Assembly (NCBI RefSeq): GCF_900155655.1
Contig: NZ_LT706987.1
Span: 2,232,749 to 2,278,298 of the forward strand
DNA length: 45,550 nt
Source: Prevotella ihumii
GTDB taxonomy: Bacteria > Bacteroidota > Bacteroidia > Bacteroidales > Bacteroidaceae
Reading direction: 5' to 3'
Made by a program: the position numbers and the translations under genes. The stretch's first letter is position 1. Each line of letters starts with the position of its first letter. This document shows, piece by piece, positions 1 to 7,810 of this stretch. Under the pieces are notes generated by a model. That model made no database searches and was not told the DNA's origin. It worked only from the letters and a program-made list of their open reading frames with translations.

Positions 1-776
1 TCCAATGGGTTTTGCTGTTATGTTGATTTAACATTTTAATTCCCCAAATAGAATTGTTTGATATTTCTTATTATATGTTCTAAATATCTTTTGTTGATGT
101 TATGGAAAGCCAAAGTTCAACTTTGACAATGCCAAACATATATGTTTTACCACCTCAACATTGATGTTTGGCAAAGCTAAAGTTCAACTTTTACCTTCTA
201 AAATACCACTTAACAGCACTTTTCTTGTTCACATTCTTCTTTTATTCGTTCTATATTTCCGCAATCTAAGCAGTATATTCTTGCACACTTTTTCTTGTTT
301 ACTTATTACTCATTATTAATCAACAGTTTACAATTGCACACCCATTTATACCACTTTTGTGTATCACGCTTCTTTTCAACGTATGTACGAGAATTATGAC
401 CCTTGTATTTAACACTTATCCGAAGTAAAACGGAAAAAGAGAAAAAGATAAAAGAGAAATACGTCATCTATCGAATAAGGTAACAATTGGTATAGTAGCT
501 AAAAAATAATTCCCCAACGGGTTAACCCCCAATCGGTCGTTAGACCAGTCAGACCAGTCGGACCAGTCAGACTGTAGGATGAACCGGCCATATATGTTTT
601 GGAGTGAGTTTGTGCCCCTTTGTAAATCAGAGTGCTCGTGGTTTGCTTTTCTCGGTTTGTCCCATTTACCTCATTGTTCTGTTTTTCTGCTTCCTACTTT
701 TTTCCCCCTCGTCTGCTTAATGCCTATTCTCTGCTTGTAAATAATCTTTCCCAATGCAATAAAAAATACTATATTC
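1..776. other. Gene-poor region upstream of the replication initiator
   Basis: I see no credible gene here; the short reading frames have low-complexity translations and overlap the rep promoter. The stretch holds small perfect palindromes: CAAAGTTCAACTTTG at 111-125, AAACATATATGTTTT at 134-148, a diverged AAAGTTCAACTTT near 180, and a half-copy CATATATGTTTT near 592. A left half of the CCCAAATCGG repeat family with three and a half 9-base units lies at about 522-573. Because it directly precedes a plasmid-type initiator, it is the natural place for a replication origin, but no classical iteron array or DnaA box was recognised with confidence. Confidence 0.5.
522..573. repeat. Half copy of CCCAAATCGG repeat with 9-base units
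   Basis: The left terminal repeat is present in diverged form (TTAACCCCCAATCGGTCG), followed by GACCAGTCA (543-551), GACCAGTCG (552-560), GACCAGTCA (561-569) and a partial unit. The matching right-hand terminal repeat is absent, so this is a truncated copy or a free-standing array. It lies about 300 bases upstream of the rep gene. Confidence 0.7.
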
Positions 777-807
777 TTGGTATCAAACACTTAATTTATT
801 ATCTTTG
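777..807 (+). promoter_or_regulatory. Bacteroidota-type promoter of rep
   Basis: TATCTTTG at 800-807 matches the -7 consensus TAnnTTTG. A TTG at 777-779 lies 20 bases upstream, the usual distance for the -33 element. Transcription should begin near 812, leaving a leader of about 65 bases before the ATG at 879. Confidence 0.7.
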
Positions 808-878
808 CAAATATTAAGTAGTATTCCCTGCATTTTACACCCCTCTTGAAAAATAGGCTGTACTCACCTTATGTATAT

Positions 879-2042
879 ATGGTAACAACAAAAAAGACAA
901 CAACAAAGAAAGCTTCGACAACGACAAAGCCAAGAAAAAAAGGCGCAAAGGCTAAGAAAGCTCCCGTAAAACGTACCATAAGCGACGAACTCATCCCTAT
1001 AGAGGAAGAGACGTGGCTATTGCAGCCTATTGCGGTAACGATGATGCGCCACGACTATTCGCTTATACAAGTAAGAATATTGGTTTCGATAGTCGAAAGT
1101 TTGCAAGCCATTCTCCACGGCATACTCAACAACAAGCGCAATCCACAATTAGACCTCTTCAAGACCGACGAGCTTGACGAGGACGGACGTATGCCTATAA
1201 AGTTGCCTTTCAAGGAGTTAGGTGTTGACCCTAACCACTATCCACAGCTGCGCAACTCGCTAAAGATGTTGGCAGCCATACCTGTGGAAATTCCATACAA
1301 AACTGCCGAAGGGCGAAAGTACACCAAAGCCACCAACCTTTGCGATGTGTACATACCCGAAGACCGTTCGTACAACAAGTATGCTGTGCTAAAACTCGAC
1401 CAAAGTGTGGCAGAACGCCTCGTTTCGTTAGATTTTGGTTATCACCGCTTGGGCAAGCAAATTGTCTTTGCGTGCAAAAATCGCTACACACAGCGCATCT
1501 ATATGTTCATAGAGTCGTGGATAGACAAAGGCAGGACGGTAATCAAGACATTGGAATTTCGTAAGATGTTGCGCTTGGAGAACAATTATAAAAAGTTCTC
1601 TGACTTTTGTCGTCGTGTGCTCGAACCAGCTAAACAAGAATTGAAAGAACTTGCCGATAAGGGCTTTTGCGACTGCTATTTCGAGTATGAAAAGAAGTAC
1701 GACCACGGTCAGCGTGGTGGTGAGCCAGACGAATTGATATTCCATATCTATCGTTCTAAGAACAAGATGGACGCACAGTTGGAACAGATGAACGAGATGC
1801 AACGTCGCCAGTTCCAACAAATGCTCATTCAGTACTTCGGCTTTTTGCAACCCAATGCAGCGCAAATGGCAAATCGCATAACAGCCGAAACCTATCCCGA
1901 AGTAATGCAAAAGCTGATGGAACTGCGCCAACGTTTCAACACTACCTACGTAAAAGACAAGGCTGCCTACACCTTTAAGAGTTTAGACCAACTCTTAAAG
2001 GAAAAAGAAGTACCTAATACGGTGGTTGAGGAAGTGGAGTAG
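879..2042 (+). CDS. RepB/Rep_3-family replication initiator
   Basis: About 387 residues. After a basic, Lys/Thr/Ala-rich N-terminus (roughly residues 1-35) the protein has two winged-helix-like halves typical of Rep_3 initiators. The second half carries the family pattern RIYMFIESW, then a basic helix, then YKKFSDFCRRVLEPAKQEL. Such proteins bind iterons and start plasmid replication. I chose ATG 879 over an in-frame TTG at 846 because it begins the basic tail; the upstream extension has no family character. The gene has its own promoter and is followed by a 103-base palindromic element. Finding it beside essential chromosomal genes suggests either a secondary chromosome or an integrated plasmid remnant. 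No parA/parB partner is visible in the window. The family call is firm; the biological role is inferred. Confidence 0.85.
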   Translation: MVTTKKTTTKKASTTTKPRKKGAKAKKAPVKRTISDELIPIEEETWLLQPIAVTMMRHDYSLIQVRILVSIVESLQAILHGILNNKRNPQLDLFKTDELDEDGRMPIKLPFKELGVDPNHYPQLRNSLKMLAAIPVEIPYKTAEGRKYTKATNLCDVYIPEDRSYNKYAVLKLDQSVAERLVSLDFGYHRLGKQIVFACKNRYTQRIYMFIESWIDKGRTVIKTLEFRKMLRLENNYKKFSDFCRRVLEPAKQELKELADKGFCDCYFEYEKKYDHGQRGGEPDELIFHIYRSKNKMDAQLEQMNEMQRRQFQQMLIQYFGFLQPNAAQMANRITAETYPEVMQKLMELRQRFNTTYVKDKAAYTFKSLDQLLKEKEVPNTVVEEVE

Positions 2043-2110
2043 GGAAGAGGAAGAAGTAGATGGTAGAAAAATAGAGTTGTCTTTTATATCTCTCTAATAT
2101 TTACTTTTAA

Positions 2111-2213
2111 CCCAAATCGGTCGTTAGACCAGTCGGACTTGTCGGACGGGTCGGACTTGTCGGACTTGTCTGACACGTCCGACTGGTCCGACTGGTCTAA
2201 CGACCGATTTGGG
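2111..2213. repeat. 103-base palindromic element with eight 9-base units
   Basis: Terminal inverted repeats CCCAAATCGGTCGTTAG (left) and its complement (right, 2197-2213) enclose eight tandem 9-base units of form GACnnGTCn at 2127-2198. The whole element is nearly self-complementary and could form one long hairpin. It lies between two same-strand genes, 68 bases after the rep stop. It is exactly one 9-base unit longer than the copy at 5487-5580. The flanks here (TTTTAA and GTAAAA) no longer show a clean target duplication. Confidence 0.85.
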
Positions 2214-2309
2214 GTAAAAATAGGGCGAAAATGAGTGAAGCTAATAGCCTGTTAGTGTTCTTCTATTATGTTGATAGCATAAAGTTTTATGATAAAAAAT
2301 ATTTAATTC

Positions 2310-2341
2310 TTGCGAGTTTAATAAAAATATTATTATCTTTG
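2310..2341 (+). promoter_or_regulatory. Promoter of the metal-linked cluster
   Basis: TATCTTTG at 2334-2341 with TTG at 2310-2312, 21 bases apart. The initiator ATG of the next gene is at 2352, only 10 bases after the -7 box, so the transcript should have almost no 5' leader. Confidence 0.65.
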
Positions 2342-2351
2342 CGCCAAAATA

Positions 2352-2735
2352 ATGAAGAAAGCAGTAAACATATTATGTATTATGTTGCTGTCCGTCTTTT
2401 TGGTATGGACAGGAACAGGTGTTGTGCTTGCACGCTGCGAGCACACAGGGCTGCTATCTGCACCAAAGCCAATTGATAATAATGACGAGTGCTTGACAGA
2501 GAAGCAGCACGGCTGTATGGAAGTACTTGTAAAAAAGTTGGCACCATCAAAGCAAGCTCAATTTAAGAGCATCGACTTAGAGCCTATTCAGCTCGCTTTA
2601 TTGTCGGTTTTTGTTACGCTTACTGCGCTTTTGCCCCTTTCTTTTCACGCAAAAGCCAATGCGAAGGAGGCTGTATATCAATGGTATAGTCCGCCTCGTG
2701 CCTATCTTCGCTCGCTCACCACGCTTTTAATTTAG
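2352..2735 (+). CDS. Small membrane protein, HYC_CC_PP-like
   Basis: 127 residues with an N-terminal hydrophobic segment (about 5-27) and a second one (about 79-99). Cysteines lie at positions 29, 47 and 55 in the likely periplasmic part, and an SPPRAYL motif near 113. Small Bacteroidota proteins with a spaced Cys/His pattern and a late Pro-Pro, encoded beside TonB receptors and HMA proteins, are annotated as the HYC_CC_PP family. The layout here fits, though the first two motifs are imperfect (CEHTG, and CLTEKQHGC instead of a CC pair). Its function is not established; the neighbours suggest a role with copper or another soft metal. MKK at 2352 is favoured because it starts the signal-like segment. 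Confidence 0.6.
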   Translation: MKKAVNILCIMLLSVFLVWTGTGVVLARCEHTGLLSAPKPIDNNDECLTEKQHGCMEVLVKKLAPSKQAQFKSIDLEPIQLALLSVFVTLTALLPLSFHAKANAKEAVYQWYSPPRAYLRSLTTLLI

Positions 2736-2746
2736 CCCTCTTTATC

Positions 2747-2838
2747 AACACAAAAGAAGTTTTGTGTTCGGATTATTGTGCCTTATAGTTTGATGAACTA
2801 TAAGCAAATAGTTGTTGCTTGCATTGCAATGTGAGCAA
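2747..2838 (+). promoter_or_regulatory. Leader with three consecutive hairpins before the TonB receptor
   Basis: Three perfect or near-perfect inverted repeats follow one another: AACACAAAA/TTTTGTGTT (2747-2755 with 2760-2768), CTTATAGTT/AACTATAAG (2782-2790 with 2796-2804), and TTGCT..CATTG with CAATG..AGCAA (2815-2838). They fill most of the 132-base gap between the small membrane protein and the receptor. None is followed by a T-run, so simple termination is unlikely. A role in mRNA processing, differential stability or protein binding is inference. Confidence 0.55.
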
Positions 2839-2867
2839 GGATAAAGATTAAATTAAAAGACTAAACA

Positions 2868-4931
2868 ATGAAAAAACAAATATATCTCATCGGACTATTG
2901 TCTGTATGTGCAAATACTATCTATGCCCAAACGCAGGACATAGACACACTTTCGTCGTTGAAAGAACAAACTTTAGAAGGCGTAACCGTATCGGCAAGAG
3001 CCAACACTGTACGCCGAATGGGCGGTGCAATAAATGGTCAAGACATTCTACGTGGCGAACTATACAAGGCTGCGTGTTGTAATCTTGGCGAAAGCTTTGT
3101 GAGCAATCCATCGGTAGATGTCAACTATTCGGACGCTACAACAGGTGCAAAGCAAATAAAACTGTTAGGACTTAGTGGTACATACGTGCAAATGTTGACC
3201 GAAAACTTACCCAACTTTCGTGGTGCTGCAATGCCTTATGGTTTAGGTTATGTGCCAGGTAGCTGGATGAAGAGTTTGCAAGTGAGCAAGGGTAACTCGT
3301 CAGTAAAGAATGGTTACGAGGCAATGGCAGGACAAATAAATGTGGAGTATGCTAAGCCTGAAGACGAACAAGGGGCTACCATTAATCTCTTTGGAAGCAC
3401 TATGGGCAAGTTGGAAGCCAACCTTGATGCCAACTACCACATTAATGGGAATAAGAATTTGAGTACCAATATATTGGCTCACTTTGAAAACAATTGGGGA
3501 CATCACGACGGAAACAACGATACTTTTCAAGACAGCCCACAAGTGCGACAGTATAATTTTCAGAACCGCTGGTTGTGGCACACTGATAAGTATATTTTGC
3601 ACGCTGGTTTAGGACTATTGAAAGAAGACCGTATGAGCGGACAATATGCACACGGAAAGCACGCTGCACACATTGTAAATCCGTTCAAAATAGATATTGC
3701 TACTGATAGATACGAGGCATATATGAAGCACGCTTTTATTCTTAATCCTGAAAAGGGTAGCAATATAGCCTTATTGGGTAACGTGTCGATGCACAAACAG
3801 GCAGCTGCTTATGGTGCAAAAGTGTATAATGTGAATGAGAAGAGTGCGTATGCATCGCTGATTTACGAAACCAATTTTACACAAGCACACAATCTATCAG
3901 TGGGCTTGAGTTTGAACCACGACTACTTGCACCAGTCTACAGGTTTGCAAGATGTAGGGATAGCACTGCCCAATTATGGCGATGTTTATGGCATCCCACG
4001 CCTTATAGAGAGCGAAACTGTGCCAGGGGCGTATGCGCAATATACCTATAATCTGCACAACAGATTGGTGGCTATGGCTGGTTTGCGCATAGACCATAGC
4101 AATGTTTATGGCACATTTGTAACGCCTCGTTTCCACTTGAAATGGACACCTGCTGATGTGCTTACCATTCGTCTTTCGGCAGGTAAGGGATATAGAAGTC
4201 CACACGCATTGGCAGAAAACAACTATCTGATGGCTTCAGGTCGCAAACTTGTGATTGACAATGTAGAACAAGAACGTGCGTGGAACTACGGGGCAAACTT
4301 TGGTTTCCTTATTCCGATAAGTGGTAAGACCTTGAAACTGAACGCTGAATATTACTTCACCGACTTTAGTCGACAGACCCTTATCGATTACGACATCAAT
4401 CCATTAGAACTGCACATTCGTGGGTCACGAGACAAGAGTTATTCGCACACCTTCCAGATAGACGCTACTTATCCGCTCTTTAAGGGAATGGAGGTTACGG
4501 CGGCTTATCGTTACAACCTTGTTAAGGCTACATACGGGGGCGAATTGCAGTGGAAACCATTGCAAAGTAAGTACAAAGGATTGCTCACAGCAAGCTATAA
4601 AACACCTTTAGGCTTGTGGCAGTTTGATGCTACCTTAGCTCTTAATGGTGGGGGTCGTATGCCTAAAGCATACCTAAATGCTGACGGTACACCATCGTGG
4701 GCTGATAGTTTCAAGACATACGCACAAGTAAATGCACAGGTAACACGCAATTTCCGTCACTTTTCAGTATATGTGGGAGGTGAAAACCTTGCAAACTATA
4801 AACAGCAACACCCTATTGTTGGAGCTGATGCGGTGTGGACAAACACATTTGAACCGACATTGATTTATGCGCCAGTTGAAGGGGCTATGGCTTATGTGGG
4901 TGTGCGTATCAATTTGGGAAATCGTATGTAA
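2868..4931 (+). CDS. TonB-dependent outer-membrane receptor, metal-cluster type
   Basis: 687 residues with a signal peptide (about 1-20, ending YAQ). The plug domain (about 30-160) contains LEGVTVSAR and an unusual vicinal Cys pair in KAACCNLGESF (Cys70-Cys71). The remainder is a beta-barrel of short amphipathic strands ending in VRINLGNRM. TonB receptors import scarce ligands through the outer membrane using energy from TonB-ExbBD. The CC-containing plug, the small membrane protein before it and the HMA protein after it are typical of Bacteroidota metal-associated receptors. The substrate cannot be read from sequence; copper or a chelate is a guess from context. It is probably co-transcribed with both neighbours. 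Confidence 0.85.
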   Translation: MKKQIYLIGLLSVCANTIYAQTQDIDTLSSLKEQTLEGVTVSARANTVRRMGGAINGQDILRGELYKAACCNLGESFVSNPSVDVNYSDATTGAKQIKLLGLSGTYVQMLTENLPNFRGAAMPYGLGYVPGSWMKSLQVSKGNSSVKNGYEAMAGQINVEYAKPEDEQGATINLFGSTMGKLEANLDANYHINGNKNLSTNILAHFENNWGHHDGNNDTFQDSPQVRQYNFQNRWLWHTDKYILHAGLGLLKEDRMSGQYAHGKHAAHIVNPFKIDIATDRYEAYMKHAFILNPEKGSNIALLGNVSMHKQAAAYGAKVYNVNEKSAYASLIYETNFTQAHNLSVGLSLNHDYLHQSTGLQDVGIALPNYGDVYGIPRLIESETVPGAYAQYTYNLHNRLVAMAGLRIDHSNVYGTFVTPRFHLKWTPADVLTIRLSAGKGYRSPHALAENNYLMASGRKLVIDNVEQERAWNYGANFGFLIPISGKTLKLNAEYYFTDFSRQTLIDYDINPLELHIRGSRDKSYSHTFQIDATYPLFKGMEVTAAYRYNLVKATYGGELQWKPLQSKYKGLLTASYKTPLGLWQFDATLALNGGGRMPKAYLNADGTPSWADSFKTYAQVNAQVTRNFRHFSVYVGGENLANYKQQHPIVGADAVWTNTFEPTLIYAPVEGAMAYVGVRINLGNRM

Positions 4932-4998
4932 ATCGACATAAAGGCTGTTTGGGGCAGCATTGTCTAAATAAAAAACTATAATTAGAAAGGACAAAACA

Positions 4999-5328
4999 AT
5001 GAAAAAGAGTATTTTCACATTTATGCTATTGCTTTCAGCATTAGTAGCAACGGCTAAGGACATTAAAACCGTAGTATTCACCACCACACCACCGATGCAC
5101 TGTGAGAGTTGTGAAAACAAAATAAAAGGTAATCTCCGCTTTGAGAAAGGTGTAAAGGCTATTGAAACCAACGTGGAAGAACAAAAAGTAACAGTAACCT
5201 TTGATGCAAAAAAGACCAATGCAGAAAAGTTGGGAAAGGCATTTGAGAAGTTTGGATACACAGCTAAAGAAGTGACCAAAGACGAAAAAGTGAAGGTTAA
5301 CGAAGGCGAAGAATGTAAGAATATGTAG
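4999..5328 (+). CDS. Exported heavy-metal-associated (HMA) domain protein
   Basis: 109 residues: a signal peptide (about 1-19) followed by one ferredoxin-like HMA domain (about 22-92). The metal-binding loop MHCESC carries Cys35 and Cys38, matching the MxCxxC motif that binds Cu(I) or similar soft metals. The C-terminal tail is charged and adds one more Cys. A periplasmic metal-binding or chaperone role is likely. It is the last gene of the cluster, 67 bases after the receptor, with AAAGGA before the ATG. A terminator hairpin follows at 5380. Confidence 0.85.
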   Translation: MKKSIFTFMLLLSALVATAKDIKTVVFTTTPPMHCESCENKIKGNLRFEKGVKAIETNVEEQKVTVTFDAKKTNAEKLGKAFEKFGYTAKEVTKDEKVKVNEGEECKNM

Positions 5329-5379
5329 GAATAGGAAATCACGCAGTGATGCGGTTTATAGTTTATATTTAGTATGAGT

Positions 5380-5414
5380 AGAGGGCGTTTCGGTTAGGAA
5401 ACACCCTCTTTTTA
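5380..5414 (+). terminator. Terminator of the metal-linked cluster
   Basis: AGAGGGCGTTTC (5380-5391) pairs with GAAACACCCTCT (5398-5409) with one internal mismatch, followed by a T-run. Confidence 0.75.
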
Positions 5415-5422
5415 TCTTCTCT

Positions 5423-5620
5423 TTATACACATCTTTCTTTAACTAAAATACTGCTGAAAGAAAGTTCCTTTTAAAATAGATTTTAACCCAAATCGGTCGT
5501 TAGACCAGTCGGACTATTCGGACTGGTCGGACTTGTCTGACACGTCCGAATAGTCCGACTGGTCTAACGACCGATTTGGGTTAAAGGAACGAATTTTAAG
5601 TTAAACAGAGATGTGTATAA
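5423..5620. repeat. Element with TTATACACATCT-type ends, disrupted by a palindromic insertion
   Basis: The outer ends are TTATACACATCTTTCTTTAA (5423-5442) and its near-perfect inverse ending at 5620 (18 of 20 positions). Inside, at 5487-5580, sits a CCCAAATCGG-family palindrome. Reading the minus strand, the sequence on both sides of that palindrome matches the outer parts of the element at 23960-24445. The same parent repeat therefore occurs twice and was interrupted at different points. Confidence 0.75.
5487..5580. repeat. 94-base palindromic element with seven 9-base units
   Basis: Terminal repeats CCCAAATCGGTCGTTAG and complement enclose seven 9-base units GACnnGTCn (5503-5565), two of them diverged to GACTATTCG and GAATAGTCC as mirror partners, so the hairpin pairing is kept. 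Flanks are TTTAA on the left and TTAAA on the right. It lies between the convergent HMA and murI genes. Confidence 0.85.
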
Positions 5621-5705
5621 CGAGTAGCTTATTATAGGGCTATGAAGGTTTTTATCTTACCACTTTTTTAGTATAAAAATGGATTGAGAAAGGTTGATAC
5701 ACGAG

Positions 5706-6551
5706 CTATTCTAAGTCTAAATGTTCTACATCGATGCCTTCAGGGAGGAAGATGCGTGCATTATCCTTAAACTTAGCTGTATTTTCGGTTGTGAAGTATT
5801 GCACCTTACCTTGCTTAGTACAGCGTGCGTCCATATCTTTATGGCGCAAGAGATAGTCTTTCAGACTGCTTGCAACGTATTCGCCTTGAGCTATAATGCG
5901 GATGCCATCGGGCACATATTGCTTTATCTTGGGCATAAGAATGGGGTAGTGGGTGCAACCAAGGATAAGGGTATCGATGTTAGGGTCGCGCCATAAGATG
6001 TGATTGATGCGCTTTCGCACAAAATAGTCAGCCCCATCGCCCTCGGCTTCGTTGTTTTCGATGATAGGAACCCATAATGGACAAGCTACGCCCGTAACCT
6101 CGACATCGGGCCAGAGCTTTTGTATTTCCATATTATAACTCTCGCTCTTCACTGTGCCTTCGGTAGCAAGAATACCTACGTGTCGGGTTTGTGTAAGCTC
6201 GCCTATAATCTCTGCTGTAGGACGGATTACTCCCAAAACTCTGCGGGTAGGGTCTATCTCAGGCAAGTCGTTCTGCTGAATGGTGCGAAGAGCCTTAGCC
6301 GAAGCCGTATTGCACCCAAGGATTACCAAGTGGCAACCCATAGAGAAAAGTTTGAGTACAGCCTGGCGGGTGAATTGATACACCACATCGAAGGAGCGTG
6401 ACCCGTATGGCGCACGTGCATTGTCGCCCAAATAGATATAATCGTATTGGGGTAGGAGGTCGCGAATTCCTTTTAAGATGGTGAGACCGCCATATCCAGA
6501 ATCGAATATACCGATAGGGCCTGGTGTTTTAGGGAGTTTGTCGTCCATCAT
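5706..6551 (-). CDS. murI: Glutamate racemase
   Basis: 281 residues. The enzyme interconverts L- and D-glutamate in the cytoplasm, supplying D-Glu for peptidoglycan. Family signatures are clear: GIFDSGYGG near residue 14, GDNARAPYG near 42, the first catalytic cysteine in GCNTAS (Cys80) and the second in GCTHYP (Cys199, His201). Length is normal. It is the last gene of the minus-strand envelope block, starting 4 bases after the stop of the third Skp-like gene, which implies translational coupling. Confidence 0.96.
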   Translation of the reverse strand: MMDDKLPKTPGPIGIFDSGYGGLTILKGIRDLLPQYDYIYLGDNARAPYGSRSFDVVYQFTRQAVLKLFSMGCHLVILGCNTASAKALRTIQQNDLPEIDPTRRVLGVIRPTAEIIGELTQTRHVGILATEGTVKSESYNMEIQKLWPDVEVTGVACPLWVPIIENNEAEGDGADYFVRKRINHILWRDPNIDTLILGCTHYPILMPKIKQYVPDGIRIIAQGEYVASSLKDYLLRHKDMDARCTKQGKVQYFTTENTAKFKDNARIFLPEGIDVEHLDLE

Positions 6552-6555
6552 TTGT

Positions 6556-7059
6556 CTATTTTAAAACCGTTTTCAATGCTTCGGTAATATCTTCACCTAC
6601 AGCATTGTTGACATAAGGAAGTGTGTTGTTGTCAGCGTTTAGAATGAAGGCATAACCGCTCTCACGTCCCATTTGTTCTAATTCGGTTTGGAGGCGACGA
6701 TGAGCAGGGGCAAAGGCTTCTTTCTCTGCCTGTTCGAGCAAGCGTTGTGTTTCTTTCTTGAAAGCGACGTTCTTGTCTATCATTTCTTGCAATTCAGCCT
6801 GTCTTTTCTTCAAAATAGATGGTGCAAAATTGCGTTGTCCTTCGAGAAAGTCTTCGTATTTGGCGTGGAAATCGTTCTCCGAGCGTTTGGTTTCTGCATC
6901 GTATTTGGCACGAAGTGCAGCCATTTCTTGTTGAGCTATGGCGTACTCTTTCATTGATTTTAACACCTCATTGTAGCGGAAATAACCAAACTTAAGCGTT
7001 TGTGCCGATACCATTAACGGTAAGGCTACGAGAAGAATGAGTAAGGAAAGTTTTTTCAT
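6556..7059 (-). CDS. Skp/OmpH-family periplasmic chaperone (third copy)
   Basis: 167 residues with a signal peptide (about 1-19, ending VSAQ), an alpha-helical coiled-coil segment rich in Lys, Glu and Gln (about 35-120), and a C-terminal beta part. This is the Skp layout; Skp holds unfolded outer-membrane proteins on their way to the Bam complex. It is the most diverged of three tandem paralogues and pairs tightly with murI downstream. A hairpin terminator at 7103-7140 separates it from the second copy, so murI and this gene may be transcribed at a lower or separate level. Confidence 0.85.
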   Translation of the reverse strand: MKKLSLLILLVALPLMVSAQTLKFGYFRYNEVLKSMKEYAIAQQEMAALRAKYDAETKRSENDFHAKYEDFLEGQRNFAPSILKKRQAELQEMIDKNVAFKKETQRLLEQAEKEAFAPAHRRLQTELEQMGRESGYAFILNADNNTLPYVNNAVGEDITEALKTVLK

Positions 7060-7102
7060 TGTTGTGTATAGTTTTTTTGTCTATATAGGGTGAGAAACAA
7101 AA

Positions 7103-7140
7103 ATGAGACTACTGCAAAAGTGTTTTCGCGGTAGTCTCAT
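7103..7140 (-). terminator. Intra-operon terminator or attenuator between Skp paralogues
   Basis: On the minus strand ATGAGACTAC pairs with GTAGTCTCAT (10 perfect pairs, 7131-7140 with 7103-7112), the loop holds a second GC-AAAA/TTTT-GC stem, and the transcript then reads TTTTTGTTT. It lies between the second and third Skp genes. Confidence 0.75.
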
Positions 7141-7185
7141 CTTATACCGCACCTGTTGGGGGTGACGGAACTTGTAGTTGCTTGA

Positions 7186-7689
7186 TTACTTCATCTTGGC
7201 CAACTGAGTTTTAACCTCAGCTGTGATGTCCTTGCTGATAGCCTCATTGATGTAGAGAGGTTGACCTGCTGCCTTTTCCATAATGTAAACATAGCCGCCA
7301 GCCTTTGCTACAGCTTCGATAGCACCACGTACTTTGTTGAGTACAGGACCGAGCTTCTTCTGTTGTTCTTCGGTGAAGGCCTTTTGGTTGTCTTGAGCTG
7401 TCTGCTGAATTTTAGCATACATATCTTGCAACATCTTCTCGGTTTCAGCCTGCTTGGTTGCATTCATTGTGCTCTTAGTCTTGTCGTACTCTTCAGCCTT
7501 GCGTTGCAATTCGCTCTGCATATCTGTGAGTTGCTTCTCAAATTCTTTACCCTTTGCTTCCAATTGTGCCTGAACAGCTATTGCTTCAGGGAGTGATTGG
7601 AGGAGTGCCTGTGAGTCTAAGTGACCAAACTTCTGTGCAAACATACTCATAGGAGCACAGAGCATCAACATTAAAATAAGCTTTTTCAT
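7186..7689 (-). CDS. Skp/OmpH-family periplasmic chaperone (second copy)
   Basis: 167 residues: signal peptide (about 1-18, ending MFAQ), start FGHLDSQALL typical of the family's first strand, a long coiled coil (about 40-115) and the closing strand pattern GYVYIMEKAAGQPLYINE. The predicted product is a periplasmic trimeric holdase for outer-membrane proteins. It lies 121 bases downstream of the first copy and is followed by a terminator-like hairpin. Confidence 0.88.
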   Translation of the reverse strand: MKKLILMLMLCAPMSMFAQKFGHLDSQALLQSLPEAIAVQAQLEAKGKEFEKQLTDMQSELQRKAEEYDKTKSTMNATKQAETEKMLQDMYAKIQQTAQDNQKAFTEEQQKKLGPVLNKVRGAIEAVAKAGGYVYIMEKAAGQPLYINEAISKDITAEVKTQLAKMK

Positions 7690-7810
7690 TTTGTCTTTTA
7701 TTAATTAAATATTTATTATGTTCGTTATTTCGTCCCTACATCATACCTCTTTGCGAGGTTGTTGACTTATGAAGGGTGATTATTTGTTGTTCTTATGCGG
7801 TTAGTTGCAA

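Noticed and set aside
632..817. 61-codon plus-strand frame before rep
   Set aside because: It starts from a non-ATG codon, overlaps the rep promoter, and the translation has no domain or signal.
2111..2213. CRISPR-like short repeats
   Set aside because: The 9-base units are contiguous with no unique spacers, and no cas gene is present.
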